64,000 nucleotides of DNA from Hongsoonwoonella zoysiae (lineage in GTDB: Bacteria; Pseudomonadota; Alphaproteobacteria; Rhizobiales; Stappiaceae), in the NCBI RefSeq assembly GCF_013266695.1, contig NZ_JABRXF010000001.1, forward strand, positions 861,736-925,735. Direction: 5' to 3'. A program made the translations under genes and the position numbers. Shown here in pieces: positions 8,868 to 17,331 of the stretch. A model generated the notes under the pieces. That model saw nothing but the letters and a program-made list of their open reading frames with translations, searched no databases and had not been told where the DNA came from. Within the stretch, counting starts at the first letter, position 1. Every line of letters starts with the position of its first letter.

Positions 8868-9809
8868 ATGACCACGCTTCTTGTTGCCGAACACTCCGGC
8901 TCCGAACTGAACGACGCCACCGCGAAGGCGCTCTCGGCAGCCTCCGCTCTTGGCGGGGAAGTGCATGTCCTCGTTGCCGGCAAGGACTGCAAGGGTGTTG
9001 CAGAACAGGCCGCAAAGCTTTCCGGCGTTGCCAAGGTGCTTGTCGCCGATGGCGACGGGTTGGGCCATCAGCTTGCCGAAGCGACCGCCGATCTTATCGT
9101 TTCGATGGCGGACGTTTACGACGCTTTCGTGGCGCCGGCGACCGCGAACGGCAAGAACATCATGCCGCGCGTTGCCGCCCTTCTGGACGTCATGCAGGTG
9201 TCGGACATTACCGCTGTCGTGGACGCGGAGACCTTCGAGCGCCCGATCTATGCGGGCAACGCCATCCAGACCGTGAAATCGATCGATCCCAAGAAGGTCG
9301 TGACCGTGCGCACGGCCTCCTTCCCGGCCGCGGAAGCGGGCGGATCGGCCGCGATCGAGGAAGTCGCCGCCGTTTCCTCCGACCTTTCGAGTTTCGTCGG
9401 CGAGAAACTGCAGGAATCCGACCGTCCGGAGCTGACCTCGGCGAAGGTGATCATTTCCGGCGGTCGTGCGCTGGGCTCCAGGGAGCAGTTCCAGGAGGTC
9501 ATTCTGCCGGTCGCCGATGCGCTGGGCGCGGCCGTCGGCGCGTCGCGCGCCGCCGTCGATGCGGGCTATGCGCCGAACGACTGGCAGGTCGGCCAGACCG
9601 GTAAGGTCGTGGCGCCGGACCTTTACATCGCCTGCGGCATTTCCGGCGCGATCCAGCATCTGGCCGGCATGAAGGATTCCAAGGTGATCGTTGCGATCAA
9701 CAAGGACGAGGAGGCGCCGATCTTCCAGGTTGCCGATTACGGCCTCGTCGCCGATCTCTTCGACGTCTTGCCGGAATTCAAGGCGGAAGTGGAAAAAGCC
9801 AAGCGCTGA
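8868..9809 (+). CDS. etfA: Electron transfer flavoprotein, alpha subunit
   Basis: The FAD-carrying subunit of ETF. The C-terminal FAD domain is clear: [31 protein letters not shown] and [20 protein letters not shown] followed by [18 protein letters not shown]. The length of 313 residues is normal. The start at 8868 follows AAGGAGGAATTCTGAA. It is the last gene of the etfBA unit, closed by a strong terminator 31 bases downstream. The hydroxyacyl-CoA dehydrogenase gene that follows is in the same metabolic area (fatty-acid/butyryl metabolism) but starts after the terminator. Confidence 0.96.
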   Translation: MTTLLVAEHSGSELNDATAKALSAASALGGEVHVLVAGKDCKGVAEQAAKLSGVAKVLVADGDGLGHQLAEATADLIVSMADVYDAFVAPATANGKNIMPRVAALLDVMQVSDITAVVDAETFERPIYAGNAIQTVKSIDPKKVVTVRTASFPAAEAGGSAAIEEVAAVSSDLSSFVGEKLQESDRPELTSAKVIISGGRALGSREQFQEVILPVADALGAAVGASRAAVDAGYAPNDWQVGQTGKVVAPDLYIACGISGAIQHLAGMKDSKVIVAINKDEEAPIFQVADYGLVADLFDVLPEFKAEVEKAKR

Positions 9810-9840
9810 GCCCGATCACGGCTCAAAAACCGGTTTGTGA

Positions 9841-9870
9841 AGGCCCGCCCTCTTGGCGGGCCTTTCTTTT
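9841..9870 (+). terminator. Rho-independent terminator of etfBA
   Basis: A perfect 9-bp stem (AGGCCCGCC / GGCGGGCCT) with a 5-base loop CTCTT is followed by TTCTTTT. It sits 31 bases after the etfA stop. Confidence 0.88.
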
Positions 9871-10015
9871 GCGATAAATTTGTACCGCAGTGCAAAAACT
9901 TCTCCGAAGTTCTTGCGGTCATGCAGCGAAGTTGCGATGAATAACGCCACGCTGAAACAGGCGCGCCCGGGATTTCGGCCCGGGAAGACGCCATAACAAT
10001 AAGCCGGGTTGAAAA

Positions 10016-10897
10016 ATGGTGTTGGAAATCAAGAAAGTCGGCGTGATCGGCGCCGGTCAGATGGGCAATGGAATTGCCCACGTCTGTGCACTCGCCGGCT
10101 ATGAAGTGGCGCTGAACGACATTTCCACGGATCGTATCCAGTCGGGTCTTGCGACGATCAATGGCAATATGACACGCCAGGTCGGCAAGGGGATCATCAA
10201 GGAAGAAGACCGCGTTGCGGCACTGGAGCGCATCAAGGCCGCAGACAGCATGGACCAACTGGCGGATATCGACCTCGTGATCGAGTCCGCGGTGGAGAAC
10301 GAGCAGGTCAAACGCAAGATTTTCGCTCAGCTTTGCCCGCTGCTGAAGCCCGAAGCTATCCTTGCGACTAACACGTCGTCGATTTCGATCACCCGGCTTG
10401 CGGCTTCCACGGACCGCCCGGAACGGTTCATCGGCATCCACTTCATGAACCCCGTGCCGCTGATGGAGCTGATCGAGCTGGTACGCGGCATCGCAACGGA
10501 AGATGAAACCTTCGAACTGGCGAAGGAATTCACCCGCAGGCTCGGAAAGACCATAGCGGTTTCGGAAGATTTCCCGGCCTTCATGGTCAACCGCATTCTG
10601 CTGCCGATGATCAACGAGGCAATCTACACGCTTTACGAGGGTGTGGGCTCCGTCGAGGCGATCGATACGGCGATGAAGCTTGGCGCGAACCACCCTATGG
10701 GCCCGCTGCAGCTTGCCGATTTCATCGGCCTCGACACATGCCTTTCCATCATGCAGGTGCTTTACGAGGGTTTGGCCGACTCCAAATACCGGCCCTGTCC
10801 GCTGCTCGTGAAATACGTCGAAGCGGGCTGGCTCGGCCGCAAGACGCAACGCGGTTTTTACGATTACCGTGGCGAGACGCCGGTTCCCACGCGCTGA
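10016..10897 (+). CDS. 3-hydroxybutyryl-CoA dehydrogenase
   Basis: NAD(P)-dependent oxidation of 3-hydroxybutyryl-CoA to acetoacetyl-CoA (or the reverse). The Rossmann motif GVIGAGQMGNGIAH is at the N-terminus, the catalytic His lies in GIHFMNPVPLMEL, and the C-terminal dimerization domain contains NHPMGPLQLADFIGLDT. The length of 293 residues matches the stand-alone Hbd/PaaH2 family and not the large FadB fusions. It lies between two strong terminators, so it is probably monocistronic. Likely roles are poly-3-hydroxybutyrate or butyrate metabolism, in line with the adjacent etfBA. Confidence 0.94.
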   Translation: MVLEIKKVGVIGAGQMGNGIAHVCALAGYEVALNDISTDRIQSGLATINGNMTRQVGKGIIKEEDRVAALERIKAADSMDQLADIDLVIESAVENEQVKRKIFAQLCPLLKPEAILATNTSSISITRLAASTDRPERFIGIHFMNPVPLMELIELVRGIATEDETFELAKEFTRRLGKTIAVSEDFPAFMVNRILLPMINEAIYTLYEGVGSVEAIDTAMKLGANHPMGPLQLADFIGLDTCLSIMQVLYEGLADSKYRPCPLLVKYVEAGWLGRKTQRGFYDYRGETPVPTR

Positions 10898-10922
10898 ACC
10901 CGGAACGATTTGGCTTTCCCGT

Positions 10923-10953
10923 AACCCTCCGCATGCAAGGCGGAGGGTTTTTT
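10923..10953 (+). terminator. Rho-independent terminator after the 3-hydroxybutyryl-CoA dehydrogenase gene
   Basis: A 10-bp stem AACCCTCCGC / GCGGAGGGTT (10923–10932 and 10940–10949) with a 7-base loop is followed immediately by a run of T. Confidence 0.87.
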
Positions 10954-11006
10954 CTTTCCTCACGCGAAGGTATGTCATTCGTTGACGGAAACCGGACGCG
11001 CCTCCC

Positions 11007-12497
11007 ATGAACCTCGCCCGCTATTGCCTGACCAACGCCGATCCTGACCCGAACGCGGAAGCACTCGTCGTGCTCGGGCCGGGAGGTGCTGTCAAGGAAA
11101 GCTGGTCCTATGGGGAAATCGGCGATGCGATCCTGCGCGTCGCCGGTGGCTTGAGCGGGTTTGATCTGCCACGAGGCGAGCGCGTGCTACTTCGCATGGG
11201 GCACACCAGCGATTTCCCGATCGTCTTCTTCGGGGCGATCGCCGCCGGGCTCGTGCCGATCCCCACATCCGGCATGCTGACTGCAGAGGAATGCGACAGG
11301 ATCCTGCAGGACTCCGATGCCGCGCTGGTCGTGCATGATGGCACGGTAAGCCTTCCCTCGCACCTTGAGGGGAGGACGGTGGTCGATGCGGAGGGCCTCA
11401 CCCGCTTGAAAAGCTCCGAGCCCGGCCCGTTCGCGGAAACCGCCGCCGATGATCCGGCTTTTCTCGTCTACACATCCGGCACGAGCGGCAGCCCGAAGGG
11501 CGTTTTGCACGCCCATCGCTCGGCATGGGGTCGGCGGCCGATGTATGCGGGCTGGTACGGCATTTCCGCAACGGACAGGCTGCTACACGCAGGCGCCTTC
11601 AACTGGACCTATACGCTCGGCGTCGGCCTGATGGACCCATGGGCTAACGGCGCGACCAGCATCGTCTACGACGGTCCGCGCGATCCGCATGTCTGGCCGC
11701 AGTTGATGGAAGCGGCGAAGGCCACGCTCTTTGCCGCCGTACCGAGCCTCTACCGCAGGATCCTGAAATATGCGGATGTCTCGAAAAGCTCGTTTCCCTC
11801 GCTGCGACACGGGTTGACCGCCGGCGAGGCGCTGTCGCCCGCTCTGCATGAAGATTGGGTGGAGCGTACTGGCCGTCAGCTTTATGAAGCACTCGGAATG
11901 AGTGAGATTTCCACCTACATCTCCTCCGGGCCGGATACGCCGACGAAGCCGGGAAGTCCGGGCAAGGCGCAGGCCGGGAGGCGAATTGCGGTCCTTTCGG
12001 CCGAGAGCGAAGACGAAAGCCCGCTTCCGCCCGGCGAAACAGGCTTGCTTGCGGTCCATAAGAGCGATCCCGGTCTGATGCTTGGCTATTGGCGGCGTCC
12101 GGATGAATCGGCTTCCGTGTTTCACGGAGAATGGTTCGTGACCGGCGATCTCGCACGTATCGACGCGGACGGCTACGTCTGGTACGGCGGGCGCTCCGAC
12201 GACGTGATGAACGCCTTTGGTTACCGTGTCGCCCCGCAGGAGGTGGAGCTTGCGCTATCGGCTCATCCCGACGTCGCCGAGGTGGCGGTAACCGATATCC
12301 AGGCCGGGCATGGAATTGCCCTTGTCACGGCCTTTGTCGTATTGCGCGAGGGTGCGGCGCGCGACGAAAGCGCGCTTGGCGAATTCGCGGCCACCAGGCT
12401 TGCCGAATACAAGCGCCCCAAGGTTTATCGGTTCGTCGATACCCTGCCGCGCACGCCGAGCGGCAAGGTGTTGCGGCGTGCCCTGAAGGAGGGCTAA
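11007..12497 (+). CDS. AMP-dependent acyl-CoA synthetase/ligase (ANL superfamily)
   Basis: Activates a carboxylic acid to its acyl-AMP and then acyl-CoA. Core motifs are present: the phosphate-binding YTSGTSGSPKGVLHAH, the A5 motif YEALGMSE, the A7/A8 region GDLARIDADGYVWYGGRSDD followed by YRVAPQEVE, and the A10 catalytic lysine in PRTPSGKVLRRAL. At 496 residues it is shorter than acetyl-CoA synthetase and resembles medium-chain or aryl/benzoate-type ligases. The substrate cannot be read from sequence. ATG at 11007 is the only well-placed start. Confidence 0.9.
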   Translation: MNLARYCLTNADPDPNAEALVVLGPGGAVKESWSYGEIGDAILRVAGGLSGFDLPRGERVLLRMGHTSDFPIVFFGAIAAGLVPIPTSGMLTAEECDRILQDSDAALVVHDGTVSLPSHLEGRTVVDAEGLTRLKSSEPGPFAETAADDPAFLVYTSGTSGSPKGVLHAHRSAWGRRPMYAGWYGISATDRLLHAGAFNWTYTLGVGLMDPWANGATSIVYDGPRDPHVWPQLMEAAKATLFAAVPSLYRRILKYADVSKSSFPSLRHGLTAGEALSPALHEDWVERTGRQLYEALGMSEISTYISSGPDTPTKPGSPGKAQAGRRIAVLSAESEDESPLPPGETGLLAVHKSDPGLMLGYWRRPDESASVFHGEWFVTGDLARIDADGYVWYGGRSDDVMNAFGYRVAPQEVELALSAHPDVAEVAVTDIQAGHGIALVTAFVVLREGAARDESALGEFAATRLAEYKRPKVYRFVDTLPRTPSGKVLRRALKEG

Positions 12498-12549
12498 CGC
12501 CGCTTTTACCGAAAGTTGCAAACTTCGCCTGCGAAAGCAGGAGTAACTT

Positions 12550-12750
12550 ATGTCCAGTGTCGCCGCGAGCCTCGCCGTTTCATCAGCCGCTCAAACCCGC
12601 AATGCGCTTGCCACGGAATTCGTCAAGCAGGACCAGCAGCAGGCTGCGAATATCGCAACACTCGTAGAGCAGGCGAGCGAAGCCCTGCAGACGGTGGCGC
12701 AAAGCGCACCTGCACCGGGCCTCGGTGGCGTTGTCGACATTACGGCCTAG
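12550..12750 (+). CDS. Small hypothetical protein, possibly YjfB-like
   Basis: A 66-residue Ala/Gln-rich protein with no cysteine, no signal peptide and no membrane helix. The middle (residues 20–50) should form an amphipathic helix around EFVKQDQQQAANIATLVEQA. It has an excellent ribosome site (GCAGGAGTAACTT before ATG), which argues that it is translated. The size, the Gln-rich centre and the short tail recall the 'putative motility protein' YjfB family, but the match is by eye only. It lies between the ligase (52 bases upstream) and a convergent thioredoxin-fold gene. Confidence 0.55.
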   Translation: MSSVAASLAVSSAAQTRNALATEFVKQDQQQAANIATLVEQASEALQTVAQSAPAPGLGGVVDITA

Positions 12751-12765
12751 CCGAAACGTCATCTC

Positions 12766-13317
12766 TCACGATTCGAGGCGGCAGCCGTCCTCGTCGCAAT
12801 TTGCGCCTTGCGTGTTCGTTTTTCCGGCGGCAAGAGCGGCTTCGAGGTCGCCTTCGCGCAGGAGGGACATGATCTGCGCGCCAAGCGCAAGGTCGTCCTC
12901 CGCACCGAAGTGCTGCTTGCGCAATTTTCCCTGCCGGTCGATCAGGATCTGCGTTGGCGTTCCCTGCATGCGGTAGGCGGTCATTGTCTTCGGTGCGCCG
13001 CCGTTTCCGGAAGGCTGGTCGATGCCAACCGGAAATTTCACGCGATATTCGTGCAGAAACGCTTCCAGTGCCGCACGTGTTCCCTGCGCTTCATGATGTT
13101 CGAAGACAGTGTGCAGGCCAAGGACGACGACATCCTCCGGGCTGAATGTTTCCGCAACGCGCATGGCCTGCGGCAGGCCGTGCGAGACGCACCCCGGACA
13201 AAGCATCTGGAAGGCTTCGATCATGACGACCTTGCCTCTGAGTTGCTCCAGCGTAATGTCGCTGCGGGAATTCAGCCAGCAGAGGGTTTCAAGCGGGGGA
13301 GCGTCGCGCAGTTTCAC
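12766..13317 (-). CDS. Thioredoxin-fold protein with CPGC active site (peroxiredoxin/TlpA-like)
   Basis: A 183-residue cytoplasmic thioredoxin-like protein. Residues 20–50 carry the strand-helix start (GKVVMIEAFQMLCPGCVSHG) with redox cysteines Cys40 and Cys43 in a CPGC motif, and the cis-Pro loop is GTPTQILIDRQG near residue 130. A CxxxxC pair near the C-terminus (NCDEDGC) could bind metal or form another disulfide. No signal sequence is seen. The unusual CPGC motif is found in AhpC/TSA-like redoxins of proteobacteria. The partner is unknown. Confidence 0.8.
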   Translation of the reverse strand: MKLRDAPPLETLCWLNSRSDITLEQLRGKVVMIEAFQMLCPGCVSHGLPQAMRVAETFSPEDVVVLGLHTVFEHHEAQGTRAALEAFLHEYRVKFPVGIDQPSGNGGAPKTMTAYRMQGTPTQILIDRQGKLRKQHFGAEDDLALGAQIMSLLREGDLEAALAAGKTNTQGANCDEDGCRLES

Positions 13318-13417
13318 CGGAGCCTCGCATCTTGAGGGAAAGCTTTCGCCCTAATGAACGGGATTAGGCCGACTCCGCATATCAATCCCGATCACGTTTT
13401 CGCGTTCCCGGGCCGGA

Positions 13418-14089
13418 TCAGGCAGGCTTGTCCTGTGCCGTTACCACCGCGTCGATAAGCACCTTGGCATCATCGGACGACCATTCGGCGGGCCCATACA
13501 TCGAGCCGATCTCGCAGCCGTCGCCGTCTATCAGCATGGTCGTGGGAAGGCCGGCGGCACGCCCGCGCGAACGCAGCTCGTTGAAGATGCCCATCGTGTT
13601 GTCGGCATAAAGCGTGAGAGCATCGGTGCCCATGTCTTCAAGGAATTTTCTCGCCTTCTCGAGCGGACCGCGATCGACGCTGACGGCAACCACCGCGAAA
13701 TCCTCACCGCCGCGTTCCGCCTGCAGCCGGTCGAGCGCGGGCATTTCCTTCCGGCAGGGTGCGCACCAGGTCGCCCAGAGATTGAGGAGCAGGGTCTTGT
13801 CCTTGAAATCGGCGATGGTAATCGTCTTGCCGTCCGCGTCCTGAAAGGAAAGATCGGCAACGCTTAACGGCTGTTTCGCCGGAAGGAACGCGGCAACCTC
13901 TCCCGTTGCGGCCGCTTTGCCCGCCTTGCCCGCCGAAAGTGCGGCCTGGCAGGCGCTCCCGCCCGGCAAAACATTGCCATTCACCCCGCCGATCACGTAT
14001 ACCGCGCTTGAGATCGCGACCAGTCCTGTCACGCCGAGCGCGGTGAATGCCATCAGTCGGCGGGAGCGGGTTTTCGTCACGTCCGTCAT
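13418..14089 (-). CDS. TlpA-type membrane-anchored thiol:disulfide interchange protein
   Basis: A periplasmic thioredoxin that reduces disulfides, in rhizobia chiefly for cytochrome oxidase maturation. It has an N-terminal anchor helix at about residues 13–35 and the catalytic [11 protein letters not shown] (Cys109, Cys112), followed by the cis-Pro region [12 protein letters not shown]. Cys47 in the linker is a typical extra cysteine. Length 223 residues, as for Bradyrhizobium TlpA. It is divergent from argH, an arrangement common in Rhizobiales, with only 37 bases between the starts. Confidence 0.9.
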   Translation of the reverse strand: MTDVTKTRSRRLMAFTALGVTGLVAISSAVYVIGGVNGNVLPGGSACQAALSAGKAGKAAATGEVAAFLPAKQPLSVADLSFQDADGKTITIADFKDKTLLLNLWATWCAPCRKEMPALDRLQAERGGEDFAVVAVSVDRGPLEKARKFLEDMGTDALTLYADNTMGIFNELRSRGRAAGLPTTMLIDGDGCEIGSMYGPAEWSSDDAKVLIDAVVTAQDKPA

Positions 14090-14126
14090 TGTCTTTCCGT
14101 TTTATCCTATCCCGAAGGATACGTTC

Positions 14127-15524
14127 ATGAGCAACCGCATGTGGGGCGGCCGATTCGCCGAGGGGCCCGACGCCATCATGGAGGAGATAAATGCCTCCAT
14201 CGACTACGATCGCAAGCTCTATCGGCAGGATATCGCCGGCTCGAAGGCCCATGTGCGCATGCTGGCTGAAGGCAATATCGTGTCGAAGGACGACGCGGAC
14301 AAGATCGCCGAAGGCCTCGACGCGATCCTTTCCGAAATAGAAAGCGGTGAATTCGCCTTTTCCCGGGCGCTTGAAGACATTCACATGAACGTGGAAGCCC
14401 GGCTTGCGGACCTGATCGGCCCGGCCGCGGGGCGGCTTCATACCGCGCGCTCGCGCAACGATCAGGTTGCGACCGATTTTCGCATCTGGGTGCGCGATAC
14501 GCTCGATACATTCGACGAGCAGTTGACCGACCTTATAAGGGCGCTTGCGACGCGCGCGGAAGAATACGCCGGCACTGTCATGCCGGGCTTCACGCACCTG
14601 CAGACGGCGCAGCCCGTGACCTTCGGCCATCACCTGATGGCCTATGTGGAGATGTTCGCCCGCGACCGTTCGCGCATGCGCGATGCAAGGAAACGGATGA
14701 ACGAATGCCCGCTCGGTTCGGCAGCGCTTGCCGGGACGTCGTTCCCGATCGACAGGGAAATGACGGCTGCCGCGCTCGGCTTCGACCGGCCGACGGCGAA
14801 TTCGCTCGATGCGGTTTCCGATCGCGATTTTGTGATCGAGGCGGTTTCGAATGCGTCGATCGCCGCGATGCATCTTTCGCGGCTGGCGGAGGAAATCGTG
14901 ATCTGGTGCTCCGCCCAGTTCGGCTTCATTCGCCTGTCGGACAAATTCTCGACCGGCTCGTCCATCATGCCGCAAAAGAAGAACCCGGACGCAGCCGAGC
15001 TGGTGCGGGCGAAATCCGGCCGTATCTACGGCGGGCTCACGGGCCTTCTCGTTATGATGAAGGGCCTACCGCTCGCCTATTCCAAGGACATGCAGGAAGA
15101 CAAGGAGCAGGCGTTCGACGCGCTCTCCAGCCTGTCGCTTGCTCTGGCCGCCATGACGGGCATGGTCCGCGACTTGGAAGCCAACGAAAAGGCGATGAAA
15201 AAGGCCGCCGGCTCCGGGTATTCCACGGCGACAGACCTCGCCGACTGGCTGGTGCGCGTTGTCGGAATGCCGTTCCGCGAAGCGCACCACATCACCGGAC
15301 GCATCGTCGCCGTCGCGGCGGAAAAAGGCATCGATCTGCACCGCGTTTCGCTTGAAGACATGCAAACGGTCGACAACCGCATCACGGACGACGTCTATTC
15401 CGTGCTTTCCGTCGACAAATCCGTGAGAAGCCGCACGAGCTACGGCGGTACATCGCCGGTCAACGTGCGCAAGCAGGCGCGGCGCTGGCTGAAGGCGCTT
15501 GACCGCGAGACGGCGAAAGGCTGA
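14127..15524 (+). CDS. argH: Argininosuccinate lyase
   Basis: Last step of arginine biosynthesis: argininosuccinate to arginine and fumarate. It starts [13 protein letters not shown] as in other ArgH proteins, contains the [15 protein letters not shown] segment and the superfamily signature [12 protein letters not shown] with the catalytic serine. At 465 residues it is full-length. The open frame reaches back to 13917 across the divergent tlpA gene, but ATG 14127 with a GAAGGA site is the family start. The lptM-like lipoprotein and lysA follow on the same strand. Confidence 0.96.
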   Translation: MSNRMWGGRFAEGPDAIMEEINASIDYDRKLYRQDIAGSKAHVRMLAEGNIVSKDDADKIAEGLDAILSEIESGEFAFSRALEDIHMNVEARLADLIGPAAGRLHTARSRNDQVATDFRIWVRDTLDTFDEQLTDLIRALATRAEEYAGTVMPGFTHLQTAQPVTFGHHLMAYVEMFARDRSRMRDARKRMNECPLGSAALAGTSFPIDREMTAAALGFDRPTANSLDAVSDRDFVIEAVSNASIAAMHLSRLAEEIVIWCSAQFGFIRLSDKFSTGSSIMPQKKNPDAAELVRAKSGRIYGGLTGLLVMMKGLPLAYSKDMQEDKEQAFDALSSLSLALAAMTGMVRDLEANEKAMKKAAGSGYSTATDLADWLVRVVGMPFREAHHITGRIVAVAAEKGIDLHRVSLEDMQTVDNRITDDVYSVLSVDKSVRSRTSYGGTSPVNVRKQARRWLKALDRETAKG

Positions 15525-15671
15525 CGGGCATTGGCGGCGGATTCATTTGTCCGTGAGCAAGAGGGTTGCGATCCTGCCGCCGAACGTGCAAGGAAATCAT
15601 TGCAGGCAGGATGCTCTGCCATTTCTTGACGCGGTCAGCCTGAAGCGGGTTTGTTCCGGGGGTGGAATTCG

Positions 15672-15869
15672 GTGACGAAAGCACTCAAGCTATTGGTTCT
15701 CGTGACGGCTCTCGCCTCGCTGACGCTTGCCGGCTGCGGACGGCGCGGCTCGCTCGATCGCCCAAGGTCGGCTCCGGCGGTCGTGTCCGATCCGGCGACC
15801 GCGGAGCAGGCTGAGCCGGATGCTCCGCGAAAACGGGACACGCCGTTCATTCTCGACGCCATTATCTGA
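15672..15869 (+). CDS. Small lipoprotein (LptM/YifL-like)
   Basis: A 65-residue lipoprotein. The signal peptide (VTKALKLLVLVTALASLTLAG) ends in the lipobox L-A-G-C, followed directly by GRRGSLDRP, which is typical of LptM/YifL proteins encoded just before lysA. In E. coli LptM assists oxidative maturation of the LptD translocon. The GTG at 15672 gives a well-formed signal peptide and follows a GGTGGA site; the longer frame from 15651 adds seven unlikely residues. It precedes lysA by 79 bases, the conserved lptM–lysA arrangement. Confidence 0.82.
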   Translation: MTKALKLLVLVTALASLTLAGCGRRGSLDRPRSAPAVVSDPATAEQAEPDAPRKRDTPFILDAII

Positions 15870-15948
15870 ATATTCCACACGATTTCCGGCAGTTTCCAGG
15901 GAAAGTTCCGCCAAACCCGCCGGCTGACGACAGATCAGGACGACGCGC

Positions 15949-17223
15949 GTGCATCACTTCGCCTACAAGAACGACGTCCTCCACGCGGAGGACGTGTCGA
16001 TACCGGAAATGGCGGAAGCTGTCGGCACGCCCTTCTATTGCTATTCGACGGCGACATTGACACGTCACTTCACGGTGTTTTCAGAAGCCTTCAAGGGCAT
16101 TCCCACCCTTGTCTGCTATGCGATGAAGGCGAATTCGAACCAGGCGGTGTTGACGACGCTCGCCCGCCTTGGTGCGGGCATGGACGTGGTGTCCGAAGGC
16201 GAGTTGCGCCGCGCGCGCGCCGCGGGTGTGCCGGGCGACAGGATCATGTTTTCAGGCGTTGGAAAGACGCCGCAAGAGCTCGCCCACGCGCTTGACGAGG
16301 ATATTCTCTGCTTCAACGTCGAAAGCGAGCCCGAGCTTCTGATGCTCTCGGAAATCGCCAGCCAGAAGGGCAAGACCGCGCGGATTTCGCTCCGCATCAA
16401 TCCGGATGTTGATGCGCGTACCCACGCCAAGATCTCCACCGGGAAGGCGGAAAACAAGTTCGGCATTCCCTGGCAACGGGCGCGCGAGGTCTATGCGGAA
16501 GCCGCCGGGCTGCCAGGCATCGAGGTGAACGGCATCGACATGCATATCGGCTCCCAGATCACGGATCTCGAGCCATTCGATGCTGCGTTTTCGCGCCTTG
16601 GCGGACTGATCGGGCAGCTTCGCGCCGACGGCCATGATATCGAGCATATCGACCTCGGCGGCGGTCTCGGCATTCCCTATCACGACAACAACGAGCCGCC
16701 TCCGCACCCGGATGCCTATGCCGACGTCGTGCGCAAGCATGTCGAAAAGCTCGGTTGCAGGATCATATTCGAGCCTGGCCGGCTGATCGCGGGAAATGCG
16801 GGCATCCTCGTCACGCGAGTAATCTACGTGAAAAAGGGCGCGGCAAAGACCTTCGTCATCGTCGATGCGGCGATGAACGACCTGGTTCGCCCGACGCTTT
16901 ACGACGCCCATCACGAGGTTCGCCCCGTCGCCCTCGACAAGCTGGACCGGCCCAGAATCACCGCCGATGTGGTGGGCCCGGTCTGCGAAACGGGCGATTA
17001 TCTGGCGCTCGGCCGCGAAATGCCGGATGTCCTGCCGGGCGATCTTCTGGCCGTGTTTTCCGCCGGTGCATATGGTGCGGTGCAGGCATCGACCTATAAT
17101 TCCCGCCCGCTTGTTCCGGAAGTGCTCGTAAAGGAAGGGGAATTCGCCGTCGTGCGCCCGCGCCCGAGCCATCAGGACCTTATCGACCTCGACCGTATTC
17201 CCGGCTGGCTCTCCGAATCTTGA
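15949..17223 (+). CDS. lysA: Diaminopimelate decarboxylase
   Basis: PLP enzyme converting meso-diaminopimelate to L-lysine. The PLP-binding lysine is Lys60 in CYAMKANSN, with the phosphate-binding motifs HIGSQI and GGGLGIPY, EPGRLIAGNAG, and the C-terminal active-site segments GPVCETGDYLA and SAGAYG. It is a fold-III barrel plus beta-domain of 424 residues. It starts with GTG at 15949, giving the family N-terminus MHHFAYKNDVLHAE. The lptM-like gene lies upstream and the TIGR02302 gene downstream, the usual Rhizobiales order. Confidence 0.96.
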   Translation: MHHFAYKNDVLHAEDVSIPEMAEAVGTPFYCYSTATLTRHFTVFSEAFKGIPTLVCYAMKANSNQAVLTTLARLGAGMDVVSEGELRRARAAGVPGDRIMFSGVGKTPQELAHALDEDILCFNVESEPELLMLSEIASQKGKTARISLRINPDVDARTHAKISTGKAENKFGIPWQRAREVYAEAAGLPGIEVNGIDMHIGSQITDLEPFDAAFSRLGGLIGQLRADGHDIEHIDLGGGLGIPYHDNNEPPPHPDAYADVVRKHVEKLGCRIIFEPGRLIAGNAGILVTRVIYVKKGAAKTFVIVDAAMNDLVRPTLYDAHHEVRPVALDKLDRPRITADVVGPVCETGDYLALGREMPDVLPGDLLAVFSAGAYGAVQASTYNSRPLVPEVLVKEGEFAVVRPRPSHQDLIDLDRIPGWLSES

Positions 17224-17331
17224 TGCCGGGCGCTCGATGCGCCTTGCCGAAGCCATAGAGATGCCCCACCCTATTGTCTTTCGGCGGATGCGGCTGGCTT
17301 GGCCTGACCCGCGAATGACACGGAGAGCGGC

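Noticed and set aside
8046..9659. A 537-codon open frame on the minus strand across etfB and etfA
   Set aside because: It is exactly antisense to two unmistakable genes, is Arg/His-rich, and reflects GC-rich codon bias.
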